From the NCBI RefSeq assembly GCF_004217565.1, contig NZ_SHLA01000001.1, forward strand, positions 434,001-498,000: a DNA stretch of 64,000 nucleotides, written 5' to 3'. Numbering within the stretch: position 1 is the stretch's first letter; each line of letters opens with the position of its first letter. Shown here piece by piece: positions 43,277-53,337 of the stretch. The translations under genes were made by a program, and so were the position numbers. Below the pieces are notes generated by a model, which saw only the letters and a program-made list of their open reading frames with translations, had not been told where the DNA came from and ran no database searches. This stretch comes from Zhihengliuella halotolerans (lineage in GTDB: Bacteria > Actinomycetota > Actinomycetes > Actinomycetales > Micrococcaceae).

Positions 43277-43633
43277 TTGGCATTGAACGGGTACGACATC
43301 GAGCCGTTGACGCTGCAGTCCGTGGCAGCGGGCATGGACGGCGGCGTCGCGGCGGTGGGTGCGCAGAGGGAAGCGCTGTCGGCCGCCGTCGAAGAGACGG
43401 CCATCGCGGTGCGGGTGGCGTCGATTCAGGCTGCGCTCACGGATTCGTGGAACGACGTGCTGGGGCAGCAGGTCCTGGCGGCGGAGAACCGGATGGCCAA
43501 TGCGGCCCAGGTCCTGCGGGACGTTGTCCGCGCTGTCGACGAGGGGGACCAGCAGATGATGGACAGCGCGAACGCCAGCGCCGGTGAAGCCCCCGACCTC
43601 CGCAGCCTCGACAGAATGCGAGCGGACTCATGA
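43277..43633 (+). CDS. Small helical protein, WXG100/ESAT-6-like partner (putative)
   Basis: A TTG start at 43277 with GAGAGGGG just upstream gives 118 residues; a longer frame from 43211 lacks such a site. The product is almost entirely helical and Ala/Val-rich, with no signal or membrane segment. It has a central DSWNDVLGQQ, reminiscent of the WxG turn of type VII secretion substrates. Its stop codon overlaps the next ATG by four bases. Size, helix content and position before a larger LXG-like protein suggest an Esx-like chaperone/co-substrate; sequence evidence for the family is weak. Confidence 0.6.
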   Translation: MALNGYDIEPLTLQSVAAGMDGGVAAVGAQREALSAAVEETAIAVRVASIQAALTDSWNDVLGQQVLAAENRMANAAQVLRDVVRAVDEGDQQMMDSANASAGEAPDLRSLDRMRADS

Positions 43634-44997
43634 CGGTGGCGTACACCGTTCCGCTGGACACGTCGGGGCTCGAGTACTGGCCCGCTGCCGAGTCGGTGCG
43701 ACGCGAAGCCGGGGCTTTGCGGTGCCGAGGTTCCGTCGTCGCAGCAACGATCGAGGATGCCGCCGACGGATGGGCGAACGTGCAGCGCGGCTACCGCAGC
43801 GGTGAGGGGCGCGAGCAATTGGTGGGTGCCATGTCGCTTCCGCCTGCGCACGGGGTGGTTGTCCAGCGGGCCACGGACCGGATCGCGGGGCACTTGGAGG
43901 CCTTCGCGGACGAGGTGCAGGTTCTGGTCCAGCGCCGGCAGGCGCTATGGGGTGAGATCGAAGCTTTCAATCTCAATGCGTGCACGACGGATTCGCCGAC
44001 GCCCGGTGAGAGGTTTGAGTCGAGGGTCCACCTGCAGGGGCTCGTCAACTCGGTGGCTGCGGACTTCGTTGAGTCCGCGGAGAATTGCGCTGCTCGGATC
44101 CGGAGCGTCGACGTGACCGAGACCGGATTCGTGGACACGATTGCCTCCCGGGAGGCTGGAATCGCCTCCGGTGTGGTCGGCGCAGGGCTCAAGATGAGTC
44201 AGTTCGAGGATCACAGGTTCATGCAGAAGATCATCGAGCCGGCCACGATTCTGGTGCACAGCCTCGCGCCGATCGCCGTGGTGCCGAGCGGGACGTACGT
44301 CTCCGGCAGCGAAGGCGTCTACATGTCCTCGGCGATCATGTATCAGCGGCAGGTTCATGCGGTGCAGGGGCAGATCGTCAGCGACATGACGTGGACCGAG
44401 CGCACTTTCATGAACTTGAAGCCGCAAATCAATGGCTGGCTCTACGGGCGCAATCGCCTCTACCGAAACTGGGTTAGGAAGGATCCGACCCGTTGGCAAG
44501 ACCTGGCTGCTCGGCCGAAGCCTCCGCTGTGGCGTCTTGACGAGCGGGTCGCTGATTTTGCCCGCAGCGTTAAGGACGCGAAAGGATGGACGCGGGCCGC
44601 CAGGGCCGCGGGGCCCCTCGGTGTTGGGTTGAGCGCCGCAGCCACGTACGCGGATGAGCACCAGGACGCCCAGATTGAGGTTCGGGCGAAACACGCTGAC
44701 TGGTCTCAGGAGCAAGTCGATGATCGTGCCGCCTACGAAGCCGCGGTCAAAGGAACGACGAAGGTCGGCATTGATCTGGGGGCTGGTGCAACGGGGGCGG
44801 CCATCGGTACCGTCATCGGTGGACCAATCGGCACGATCGCCGGGTTCGCAATCGGCATCACTGCCTCTTACATGTTGGATCACCTGGGTTGGAAAGATGC
44901 GGCCGCGGATGGTTTGGTCATTGCCGGTGATTGGGCGGGAGATCTCAGCGGTGACATGGCCGAAGCTGTCAGTGAAGTGTGGGACGAACTTTTCTAG
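43630..44997 (+). CDS. Putative type VII-secreted toxin with glycine-zipper C-terminus
   Basis: The 455-residue protein has a helical, signal-less N-terminal half (about 1-200; ADEVQVLVQRRQALWGEIEAF) like LXG-type targeting domains. A middle region contains MTWTERTFMNLKPQINGWLYG and a Lys/Arg-rich link. At about 380-421 is a glycine-zipper hydrophobic segment (GAGATGAAIGTVIGGPIGTIAGFAIGITASYM), and the C-terminus is acidic. Glycine-zipper ends are found in membrane-depolarising toxins such as staphylococcal TspA. The next gene encodes a multi-helix membrane protein, the form of immunity protein expected for such a toxin. No secretion-machine genes are in the window. Confidence 0.6.
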   Translation: MTVAYTVPLDTSGLEYWPAAESVRREAGALRCRGSVVAATIEDAADGWANVQRGYRSGEGREQLVGAMSLPPAHGVVVQRATDRIAGHLEAFADEVQVLVQRRQALWGEIEAFNLNACTTDSPTPGERFESRVHLQGLVNSVAADFVESAENCAARIRSVDVTETGFVDTIASREAGIASGVVGAGLKMSQFEDHRFMQKIIEPATILVHSLAPIAVVPSGTYVSGSEGVYMSSAIMYQRQVHAVQGQIVSDMTWTERTFMNLKPQINGWLYGRNRLYRNWVRKDPTRWQDLAARPKPPLWRLDERVADFARSVKDAKGWTRAARAAGPLGVGLSAAATYADEHQDAQIEVRAKHADWSQEQVDDRAAYEAAVKGTTKVGIDLGAGATGAAIGTVIGGPIGTIAGFAIGITASYMLDHLGWKDAAADGLVIAGDWAGDLSGDMAEAVSEVWDELF

Positions 44998-45027
44998 GCC
45001 TCATGAATTCTAGTTTGGGAGTACATT

Positions 45028-45498
45028 TTGTTTGACTGGGGCGCTGCAACCTTCTTCTTTTGCATGAGTCTAGTTCTTGTTGTTTCCGGCGTGTTGGCTT
45101 ATCGAGGCAAATATGTCATGTGGCTGGCACTTAAATCATTCTTTCCCGGGTGGGCTGGTCTAGCGGGTCTATATCTGGGGCTCGCATTTCTGGGCCTATC
45201 GATCTTTATGGTCCTCCATGGGCTTGATTTGCTGCATGGGCCGATCATGACTTTGGTCGGTCTTGTCTGCGTCGTGGCTGCCTTTGCTGGTTTGCCTATC
45301 GGAATTATCGGGTTCTTCTGGCTGCCCCGCTTCATGCTGCCGAAGTGGGTCAAGGAGGACGAAGAGAAAATGGCGCGCGGCGAGGACAAGCTGAGTCAGG
45401 ACCTGCGCCCCGGCGGCAAGCTCTATGGGCGTCTGGGGCGGCCAGCTGGGAACGCCCCGCACAGGCGCGTCGACGGAGGCGGAAAGCAGATCGAATGA
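45028..45498 (+). CDS. Small multi-helix membrane protein, putative immunity protein
   Basis: A TTG start with GGGAG six bases upstream gives 156 residues. There are three to four membrane helices (about 5-24, 42-63, 72-89, 90-105), followed by a charged cytoplasmic tail (KEDEEKMARGEDKLSQDLRPGG). Base composition is visibly more AT-rich than in the genes on both sides, consistent with separate acquisition. It lies 30 bases after the glycine-zipper protein and overlaps the next start (ATGA). By analogy with TspA/TsaI pairs it may protect the membrane from the upstream toxin. Confidence 0.6.
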   Translation: MFDWGAATFFFCMSLVLVVSGVLAYRGKYVMWLALKSFFPGWAGLAGLYLGLAFLGLSIFMVLHGLDLLHGPIMTLVGLVCVVAAFAGLPIGIIGFFWLPRFMLPKWVKEDEEKMARGEDKLSQDLRPGGKLYGRLGRPAGNAPHRRVDGGGKQIE

Positions 45499-46835
45499 GC
45501 TCCACAGAAGCACTGCCCGAGGGGTGGAGCGAGCGCGAGATCGAGAGTGTGCGGCTGATTGCGCCCGAGGCATGGGAGACACTTGAGCCGGGCGACGCAA
45601 CCTTCGTGCTCGCGCATCCGGAGGCGGAGGGCATGGCGTTCCGGTCGAACGTCGTCGTGCGGGAGAGCGAGTTCGCAGGGTCGCTGGCCGCGTTCGCGGC
45701 CTATTCGCTCGCCTCCACCCGCGCCGTCTTCAACAACTGCCACTTCATCTCGCACGACCTCGCCGAGATCGACGGAACCGAAGCGCGCCGGCAGCGCTTC
45801 ACGTACGACGCCGACGGCTTCAACCTCATCGTCGAGCGGTTCCTGGTGGCCCGCGGCGGTTACGCCCTCGAGATCACGACGACGTCGCCCGTGCACCTGG
45901 CCGCCGAAGTACTCGAGGGGAACTCGCTGATCGCCGGTTCGATCCGCTGGGCGCGCACCGGTGCGGTGCCGGGGCCCGGGACGCGCGACGTGGACACCTC
46001 CACCGGGGAGCGCGAACCCCGGCACGACGAGTGGCTCAGCGAGCTCGCCGGCCACCCCGTCGAGGACCTCTCCAAGCTGCCCGCTTCGCAGTCCTTCGAC
46101 ACGGAGGGGCCGCTGCTCAGCGACTCCACCATCGCCTTCCTCATCACCCAGTTCGACCGGCACGGCCTGGGCCGCTTCGAACTCATGGCGCACCCGCAGG
46201 TCGTCGAGGAGTTCGTGGCGGGCGGCCTCATGGAGCCGGGCGGCGCGTTCACTCCGACGCTCGAGCTCATGCTCGACGCACTGCGGGACCGCGACTTCTC
46301 CGTCAAGCTCACCGGGCGCCACCACGGCACGGACACTCGGCTGCAGATCCACGTCGGTGCGGGCCGGGCGTTCGTGCTCGCCGGAGCCCCGGCCGCTGAG
46401 ATCGTCCACGGGAAGGCGCCGCGCGGGGCGACGCCCGAGGGCAAGGTGCGCGCCGACGTCGTGCCCGTCGAGGGTCTGCCCGCGCTGATCGCGGCGTGGG
46501 CCGGGCTCGGCCCCGCCTGGACCGTCGCCGGCGATCTCGACACGTTGACGCACGCGGACTACGAGCGGGGAGTCGACGGGCAGCTGACGGCACCAGCCGG
46601 GTGCGACGCGGCCACCGCCAGGCTCTTCGCCCAGCCGTGGTTCGCCTGGAACATGGAGATCGAGAAGACCCCGTTCGCCCGCAGCTGGCTCAACGCCGAC
46701 GCGGCCGGTCACTACGCCGTCGGTGCGCAGGACGAGGGAACGGTGGCGATCCAACCGGTGCCCGCGCTGCAAGTCTGGGACGTGCTGCTGCAGGAGCTCG
46801 GGGCCGCGACGCTGGCCCGGCCCGCCGCGAAGTAG
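45495..46835 (+). CDS. LpqN/DcrB-like protein, possible effector chaperone
   Basis: The 446-residue protein starts at the ATG overlapping the previous stop. Residues about 8-155 resemble LpqN/DcrB domains (LPEGWSEREIESVRLIAPEAWETL, NNCHFISHDLAEIDGTEARRQRFTYDADGFNLIVERFLV), a fold found in actinobacterial secretion-linked proteins. The C-terminal half (about 200-440) begins PLLSDSTIAFLITQFDRHGLGRF and has a helix-plus-sheet pattern loosely like EspG-type type VII chaperones. No signal peptide is present, so it is cytoplasmic. Its role in handling the upstream secreted proteins is inference. Confidence 0.6.
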   Translation: MSSTEALPEGWSEREIESVRLIAPEAWETLEPGDATFVLAHPEAEGMAFRSNVVVRESEFAGSLAAFAAYSLASTRAVFNNCHFISHDLAEIDGTEARRQRFTYDADGFNLIVERFLVARGGYALEITTTSPVHLAAEVLEGNSLIAGSIRWARTGAVPGPGTRDVDTSTGEREPRHDEWLSELAGHPVEDLSKLPASQSFDTEGPLLSDSTIAFLITQFDRHGLGRFELMAHPQVVEEFVAGGLMEPGGAFTPTLELMLDALRDRDFSVKLTGRHHGTDTRLQIHVGAGRAFVLAGAPAAEIVHGKAPRGATPEGKVRADVVPVEGLPALIAAWAGLGPAWTVAGDLDTLTHADYERGVDGQLTAPAGCDAATARLFAQPWFAWNMEIEKTPFARSWLNADAAGHYAVGAQDEGTVAIQPVPALQVWDVLLQELGAATLARPAAK

Positions 46836-46848
46836 CGGGGCGCCCCAC

Positions 46849-46875
46849 GCCTCGCGGCGACGAACGTCGCGAGGC
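46849..46875. terminator. Hairpin between convergent genes
   Basis: GCCTCGCG and CGCGAGGC flank an 11-base loop midway between the convergent LpqN-like and LysE genes, so it can serve both. Confidence 0.6.
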
Positions 46876-46898
46876 AACTGGGAGCGGTCTACTCCCGG

Positions 46899-47540
46899 TC
46901 AGAGTCCGAGCCCGGGTGCCAGGACGATCCCCAACACGACGAACAGGGCGCCCAGCACCGCAGTGACCGCCCCCTCGGCGCGTCGATAGGCGGAGACGAC
47001 CGCGGGCAGGCGCGCCGCGGCGGCGACGAGCAGGAACCAGCCCAGCCCGATCGCGGCCATGACCGCGCCGACGAGCAGGTTCTCCGTCGTCGTCGTGCCC
47101 GGCGGCAGGATCGAGGCGAACAGCGCCCCGAAGAAGACGAGCGCCTTGGGATTGCCGATCGTGTTGGTCAGGAAGCCGCGGCGCACCGAATGCCAGACGG
47201 GTTCCGGGGCGGCCGTTGCCGCCGCGGCGGCGGAGGTGCCGTCACGCCGTTTCCTCCACGCCCCGCGCAGAATCGACGCCCCGTAGAGGATCAGGAAGAC
47301 CGCGCCCGCCCAGCGGATGAGGAGGTAGAGCGTCGCGTGACCACTCAGCAGCATCGAAGCACCCGTCAGCGCGGCCGCGAGCCACAGCGTGATGCCCGCG
47401 ACGACGCCGCAGGCGACGAGTGCCCCGGCTGCGCGGCCGCGGCGCAGGGACGTGTGGAGGACGGCGAGAAAATCGGGGCCCGGCGAAGCCACGGCCACCG
47501 TCCACGCGGTGAGCAGGGTGGTCCAGGCGAGCGGGGTCAC
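46899..47540 (-). CDS. LysE/RhtB-family amino-acid exporter
   Basis: The 213-residue membrane protein begins TPLAWTTLLTAWTVAVASPGPDFLAVLHTSLRRGRAAG, the conserved LysE/RhtB N-terminus with the SPGP turn. It has about six helices and the NPKALVFFGALF motif. It exports an amino acid or homoserine-like compound. The GTG start overlaps the stop of the XRE-cupin gene, its probable regulator. Confidence 0.92.
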   Translation of the reverse strand: MTPLAWTTLLTAWTVAVASPGPDFLAVLHTSLRRGRAAGALVACGVVAGITLWLAAALTGASMLLSGHATLYLLIRWAGAVFLILYGASILRGAWRKRRDGTSAAAAATAAPEPVWHSVRRGFLTNTIGNPKALVFFGALFASILPPGTTTTENLLVGAVMAAIGLGWFLLVAAAARLPAVVSAYRRAEGAVTAVLGALFVVLGIVLAPGLGL

Positions 47541-48091
47541 GGGCGTGCCTGGTCGCCGGAGGAGCCGAGGGAGACGACGACGTCGGCCCCCGCCGGCCCC
47601 GCGACGTACCGGTGCAGGCAGTCACCGGCGAACTCGATGAGGTCGCCCGGGTGCAGGTCGTGCGGTTCGTCGTCGGGCCCGGCGCGGAGGCTGCCGGCGG
47701 CGACCCGGATCAGTTCGACGGTCCCGGGCGCGTGCGGGACGCCTTGGAAACTCGCCCCGGGCGGCATGGTCAGGTTCCAGACCTCCCAGTCGCGGATCCC
47801 GGCCACGCGTGCCAGGAGCTGGACGCTGCGCTCCGCGGGTGCCGCGTCCCGCGGTGCGCGGACCACTCGGGTCGCGCGCTCGGTGCTGACGAGCAGGTCC
47901 GTCACGGGGATGGCGAGGGCGAGGGCGAGCCGTTCGATGGTCTCGAGGGTCGGGTTGCCCGTGCCGGCCTCCAAGCCGGACAGGGTCGCCTTGGAGACTC
48001 CGGCCTCGCGGGCCAGCCGCGACAGGGAGAGGCCGCGGTGGGTGCGGATACCGGTGACGCGGGTGCCGATGGATTGTGCCCAGGTGCTCAT
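47537..48091 (-). CDS. XRE-family regulator with cupin domain
   Basis: The 184-residue protein has an N-terminal helix-turn-helix (GTRVTGIRTHRGLSLSRLAREAGVSKATLSGLEAGTGNPTLETI) and a C-terminal cupin beta-barrel (VWNLTMPPGASFQGVPHAPGTVELIRVAAGSLRAG...HDLHPGDLIEFAGDCLHRYVAG). Such proteins sense a small ligand through the cupin. It is co-translated with the LysE exporter and likely controls it. Confidence 0.92.
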   Translation of the reverse strand: MSTWAQSIGTRVTGIRTHRGLSLSRLAREAGVSKATLSGLEAGTGNPTLETIERLALALAIPVTDLLVSTERATRVVRAPRDAAPAERSVQLLARVAGIRDWEVWNLTMPPGASFQGVPHAPGTVELIRVAAGSLRAGPDDEPHDLHPGDLIEFAGDCLHRYVAGPAGADVVVSLGSSGDQARP

Positions 48092-48248
48092 GAGGTGACG
48101 GTAACAAGAACGAAGCGTTCAGTACACTGAACGTTTTGCCGCTGCCCGTCCGGCTTGTCGACGCGTCACGCACCCTCCAGGTGATGCGACGCGCCGACCA
48201 GAATTAGCAGTCTGCTTGCATGAGTGCCAGTCGTTCCATAAAGTGTGA

Positions 48249-48275
48249 TTAGCACTCGACGCCGTCGGGTGCTAA
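48249..48275. promoter_or_regulatory. CIRCE element (HrcA operator) upstream of groESL
   Basis: TTAGCACTC, nine bases, then GGGTGCTAA: the consensus right arm is GAGTGCTAA, so only one base differs. It lies about 100 bases before groES and indicates HrcA-dependent heat-shock control. Confidence 0.9.
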
Positions 48276-48371
48276 AGCCTGAGGAACTGCCAACTGGCAC
48301 CGCGACGACGGTTGGTTACACCCCTTCTGGCCCCAGTAACCATTGGTAACTCACGCAAAGGAGAGAGCCGC

Positions 48372-48668
48372 ATGTCGGTCTCCATCAAGCCTCTCGAGGA
48401 TCGTATCGTTGTTCAGCAGCTCGAAGCTGAGCAGACCACCGCTTCCGGACTGGTCATCCCTGACACCGCCAAGGAGAAGCCCCAGGAGGGCAAGGTCGTG
48501 GCCGTGGGCCCGGGCCGCTTCGACGACAAGGGCAACCGCGTCCCCGTCGACGTCGCCGAGGGCGACGTCGTCATCTACTCGAAGTACGGCGGAACCGAAG
48601 TCAAGGTCGGCGGCGCCGAGTACCTCGTGCTGTCTGCCCGCGACGTTCTGGCGATCGTCGAAAAGTAA
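48372..48668 (+). CDS. groES: Co-chaperonin GroES
   Basis: The 98-residue protein has the GroES pattern [49 protein letters not shown], including the mobile loop, and ends in [13 protein letters not shown]. It caps GroEL during folding. AAAGGAGAGA lies upstream of the ATG, and a CIRCE element controls the operon. Confidence 0.98.
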   Translation: MSVSIKPLEDRIVVQQLEAEQTTASGLVIPDTAKEKPQEGKVVAVGPGRFDDKGNRVPVDVAEGDVVIYSKYGGTEVKVGGAEYLVLSARDVLAIVEK

Positions 48669-48677
48669 GTCTTTTAC

Positions 48678-48716
48678 GCGTGCAGCCCCGGCCCGGACAG
48701 GTCCGGGGCTGCACGC
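48678..48716. terminator. Hairpin between groES and groEL
   Basis: GCGTGCAGCCCCGG and CCGGGGCTGCACGC form a perfect 14-bp stem with an 11-base loop between groES and groEL. There is no T-run after it, so it may be a partial terminator or an RNA processing/stability element adjusting the ratio of the two proteins. Confidence 0.65.
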
Positions 48717-48724
48717 CGCGCTGA

Positions 48725-50329
<1,605 letters not shown>

Positions 50330-50463
50330 GTCCCCGTCCGGGAACCGGTTGATTCCGGGTCCTGAATGCTGAACGACGTCGGCGCGTCGCCTGTGAAAGG
50401 CGGCGCGCCGGCGTCGTTCTCTGGTTTGCTGGGCTCACCGTGCCCCCGGAACCGTTTGGAATA

Positions 50464-51522
50464 ATGACCACCGTGAACCCAGAACAGCACGCGGCCGAGA
50501 GCCGCCCGTCGCGGCGCCCGTCGATGGCGGACGTCGCCGCCGTCGCCGGCGTCTCCCACCAGACCGTCTCACGCGTGCTCAACGAGCATCCGAACGTGCG
50601 CGAGGGGACCCGGGAACGCGTGCTCGAGGCCATCGAACGGCTCGGCTACCGGCGCAACCGCGCGGCCCGCGCGCTCGTCACGGCGCGCACGTCCACGATC
50701 GGGATCCTCACCGTCGGCAGCGAGTTCTTCGGCCCGCAGTCCACCGTGCTCGCCGTCGAGGCCGCCGCCCGCGCCCGCGGCTACTTCGTCTCCGTGACCT
50801 CCCTGGACCGTTACGACGTCGACTCGGCGCTGGTTGCGCTGAACCACCTCGTCGACCAGGGGGTCGACGGCGTCGTGGTGGTCGCCCCGCTCGAGCACGT
50901 CACGCGCGCCATCGACGAGACGGCGCTGAGCATCCCGGTCGTGGTCGTCGCCGCGCGCACTGACGTGACGGCCGCCGACCCCGTCCAGTACGTCTACGTG
51001 GATCAGCGCGACGGCGCTCGCCAGGCCACCGAGCACTTGCTGGGCCTCGGGCACCGCAGGATCGTGCACGTCTCCGGCCCCGTCGGCTGGTTCGACGCCG
51101 CCGAGCGCCTCCGCGGCTGGCGGGAGACGATGGCGGAGGCCGGCTGCGAGGCCGTCGAGGCAGCGGCGGGGGACTGGTTCGCCGCGAGCGGGTTCGGCGT
51201 CGGCACGGGCCTCGTCGAGCAGGTGCGCGCGGGGGCCGTGACCGCCGTGTTCGCCGCGAACGACTATCTCGCGATCGGCCTGCTGCGCGCCTTCTGGGAG
51301 GCCGGGGTCGCGGTGCCGGACGACGTCTCGGTCGTCGGCTTCGACGACCTGCAGAGCTCCGCGTATTACATCCCCGCGTTGACCACCGTGCGCCAGCCCT
51401 TCGCCGAAGTGGGCCGGGCGGCGCTCGACGCGCTGCTGGACGGGGCGAGCACCCCCGGCGAGGCGCGCGTGCTCGCGCCCAGCCTCGTGCCCCGCGGCAG
51501 CAGCGCCCCGCCGCGTTCCTGA
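50464..51522 (+). CDS. LacI-family regulator of the L-arabinose locus (AraR-like)
   Basis: ATG 50464 is preferred over an in-frame GTG at 50440. The 352-residue protein has a LacI helix-turn-helix (SMADVAAVAGVSHQTVSRVLNEHPNVREGTRERVLEAIERLGY) and a sugar-sensing domain with VVGFDDLQSSAYYIPALTTVRQP. It lies next to araBDA. Three TGTGAGCGCTAACA-type operators occur in front of araB and the ABC transporter, and it is the obvious protein to bind them. Actinobacterial AraR proteins (for example in Corynebacterium glutamicum) are LacI-type repressors. Confidence 0.88.
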   Translation: MTTVNPEQHAAESRPSRRPSMADVAAVAGVSHQTVSRVLNEHPNVREGTRERVLEAIERLGYRRNRAARALVTARTSTIGILTVGSEFFGPQSTVLAVEAAARARGYFVSVTSLDRYDVDSALVALNHLVDQGVDGVVVVAPLEHVTRAIDETALSIPVVVVAARTDVTAADPVQYVYVDQRDGARQATEHLLGLGHRRIVHVSGPVGWFDAAERLRGWRETMAEAGCEAVEAAAGDWFAASGFGVGTGLVEQVRAGAVTAVFAANDYLAIGLLRAFWEAGVAVPDDVSVVGFDDLQSSAYYIPALTTVRQPFAEVGRAALDALLDGASTPGEARVLAPSLVPRGSSAPPRS

Positions 51523-51577
51523 ACCCGCCCGGCGATCCCCGGTGCTCATCCGAGCACCCGTGTTGCGCGTCACGAAT

Positions 51578-51591
51578 TGTGAGCGCTAACA
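51578..51591. promoter_or_regulatory. AraR-type operator upstream of araB
   Basis: TGTGAGCGCTAACA, a palindrome centred on AGCGCT, lies about 90 bases before the kinase start. The identical 14-mer is found at 55800. Confidence 0.8.
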
Positions 51592-51679
51592 TAGGTGATG
51601 GAATCCCTGCGGAGGGCGGACGCGCTCCCGGGACGGCACCGATCATCGGTTCCCGCAGCGCGGGGAAAGGACTCACCTC

Positions 51680-53311
51680 ATGGATTCGACGCGCACCGCC
51701 GTGCAGGAGGCCATCGCGGCCGGCCGCACCACACTCGGCATCGAGCTCGGTTCGACCAACATCAAGGCCAGCCTGATCGGAGCAGACCACGCGCCGCTCG
51801 CCAGCGGCAGCCACGGCTGGGAGAACCAGTTCGAGGACCGCATGTGGACGTACTCGCTCGACGCCGTCGAGGCGGGCCTGCGTTCCGCGTTCGCCGCACT
51901 GTGCGACGACGTCGAGTCCCGCTACGGCGTGCGACCGGCGACCTTCGGCGCGATCGGCGTCTCCGCGATGATGCACGGCTACCTGGCCTTCTCCGCGAAC
52001 GACGAGTTGCTCGTGCCCTTCCGCACGTGGCGCAACACCACCACGGGCGCGGCCTCCGCCGAGCTCACCGAGCTCTTCGGTTACAACATCCCGCTGCGCT
52101 GGTCGATCGCCCACCTGCACCAGGCCGTGCTCGACGCCGAGGCGCACGCGCCCGAGGTCGCCTTCTTCACGACGCTCGCCGGCTACGTGCACTGGCGGCT
52201 CACCGGGCGCAAGGTCATCGGCGTCGGGGACGCGTCGGGCATGTTCCCGATCGACCCCGCCACGGGCGGGTACGACGCCGGCATGCTCGCCGCGTACGAC
52301 TCCCTCGCCGACCGGCGTCGTTCCGCAGGCGAGGCAGCCCCGGCCGCGCCGCTGGCCGACCTGCTGCCCGAGGTCCTCTCCGCCGGCGCCGACGCCGGCG
52401 TCCTGACCGAGGACGGCGCCCGGCTGCTCGACGCCAGCGGCGCGCTCGGTCCCGGCATCCCGCTGTGCCCGCCCGAGGGCGACGCCGGCACGGGCATGGT
52501 CGCGACCAACTCGGTGGCCCCGCGCACGGGCAACGTCTCCGCCGGCACGAGCATCTTCGCGATGGTCGTGCTCGAACAGCCGCTGGCTGCCGTTCACCAC
52601 GAGCTCGACATGGTGACCACCCCGGCCGGCGACCTCGTGGCCATGGTGCACTGCAACAACGGCGCGAGCGAGCTCGGCGCGTGGGCAGGGCTCTTCGGCG
52701 AGTTCGCCGCGGCCCTGGGGTCGACGGCCTCGCGCGACGACGTCTTCGGCGCGCTCTTCGCCGCCGCGCTCGACGGCGAGGCCGACGGCGGCGGGCTGCT
52801 CGCCTTCAACTACCTCTCCGGCGAGCCCATCACGGGCCTCGACGAGGGCCGGCCGCTCTTCGCGCGCACCCCGGACTCGACCCTGAGTCTGGCGAACTTC
52901 ATGCGCACCCAGGTCTACGCCGCGTTCGGCACGCTGAGCCTCGGCATGCGGGTCCTCGCCGGCGAGGGCGTGAAGCTGGACGCGATGTTCGCCCACGGCG
53001 GCCTGTTCAAGACGGCCGGTGTGGCCCAGCGCTTCCTCGCGGCCGCGATCGGGGCGCCCGTCGCCGTCGGCGCCACCGCGGGCGAGGGCGGGGCGTGGGG
53101 CGTCGCCGTCCTGGCCGCGTACCGCCGCCACGTGTTCGAGGCCCCGGACGCGTCCCTGTCCCTGGGTGAGTACCTAGCCGGTCGGGTCTTCGCGGACGCC
53201 GAGCTCGACGTCGTCGCGCCCGATCCGGCCGACGAGGCCGGCTACGCCGCGTTCCTCACCCGCTACGAGGCCGGGCTCGCCGTCGAGCGCGCCGCCACCG
53301 AGAACCTCTGA
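51680..53311 (+). CDS. araB: FGGY-family kinase, probable L-ribulokinase
   Basis: The 543-residue protein has the FGGY kinase phosphate motif TLGIELGSTNIKASLIG near residues 18-34, FGAIGVSAMMHGYLAF, TGNVSAGTSIFAMVVL and AHGGLFKTAGVAQRFL. It is the actinobacterial/Bacteroidetes type that replaces the E. coli AraB form in arabinose operons. Since araD and araA follow directly, L-ribulose phosphorylation is the expected activity; xylulokinase activity is the alternative. AAAGGA lies eight bases before the ATG. Confidence 0.87.
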   Translation: MDSTRTAVQEAIAAGRTTLGIELGSTNIKASLIGADHAPLASGSHGWENQFEDRMWTYSLDAVEAGLRSAFAALCDDVESRYGVRPATFGAIGVSAMMHGYLAFSANDELLVPFRTWRNTTTGAASAELTELFGYNIPLRWSIAHLHQAVLDAEAHAPEVAFFTTLAGYVHWRLTGRKVIGVGDASGMFPIDPATGGYDAGMLAAYDSLADRRRSAGEAAPAAPLADLLPEVLSAGADAGVLTEDGARLLDASGALGPGIPLCPPEGDAGTGMVATNSVAPRTGNVSAGTSIFAMVVLEQPLAAVHHELDMVTTPAGDLVAMVHCNNGASELGAWAGLFGEFAAALGSTASRDDVFGALFAAALDGEADGGGLLAFNYLSGEPITGLDEGRPLFARTPDSTLSLANFMRTQVYAAFGTLSLGMRVLAGEGVKLDAMFAHGGLFKTAGVAQRFLAAAIGAPVAVGATAGEGGAWGVAVLAAYRRHVFEAPDASLSLGEYLAGRVFADAELDVVAPDPADEAGYAAFLTRYEAGLAVERAATENL

Positions 53312-53337
53312 CCACCCTCCCGAGACCAGGAGCCCCC

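Noticed and set aside
50900-53131. 743-codon leftward frame opposite the LacI and kinase genes.
   Set aside because: A typical antisense shadow in high-GC DNA; both sense genes have diagnostic motifs.
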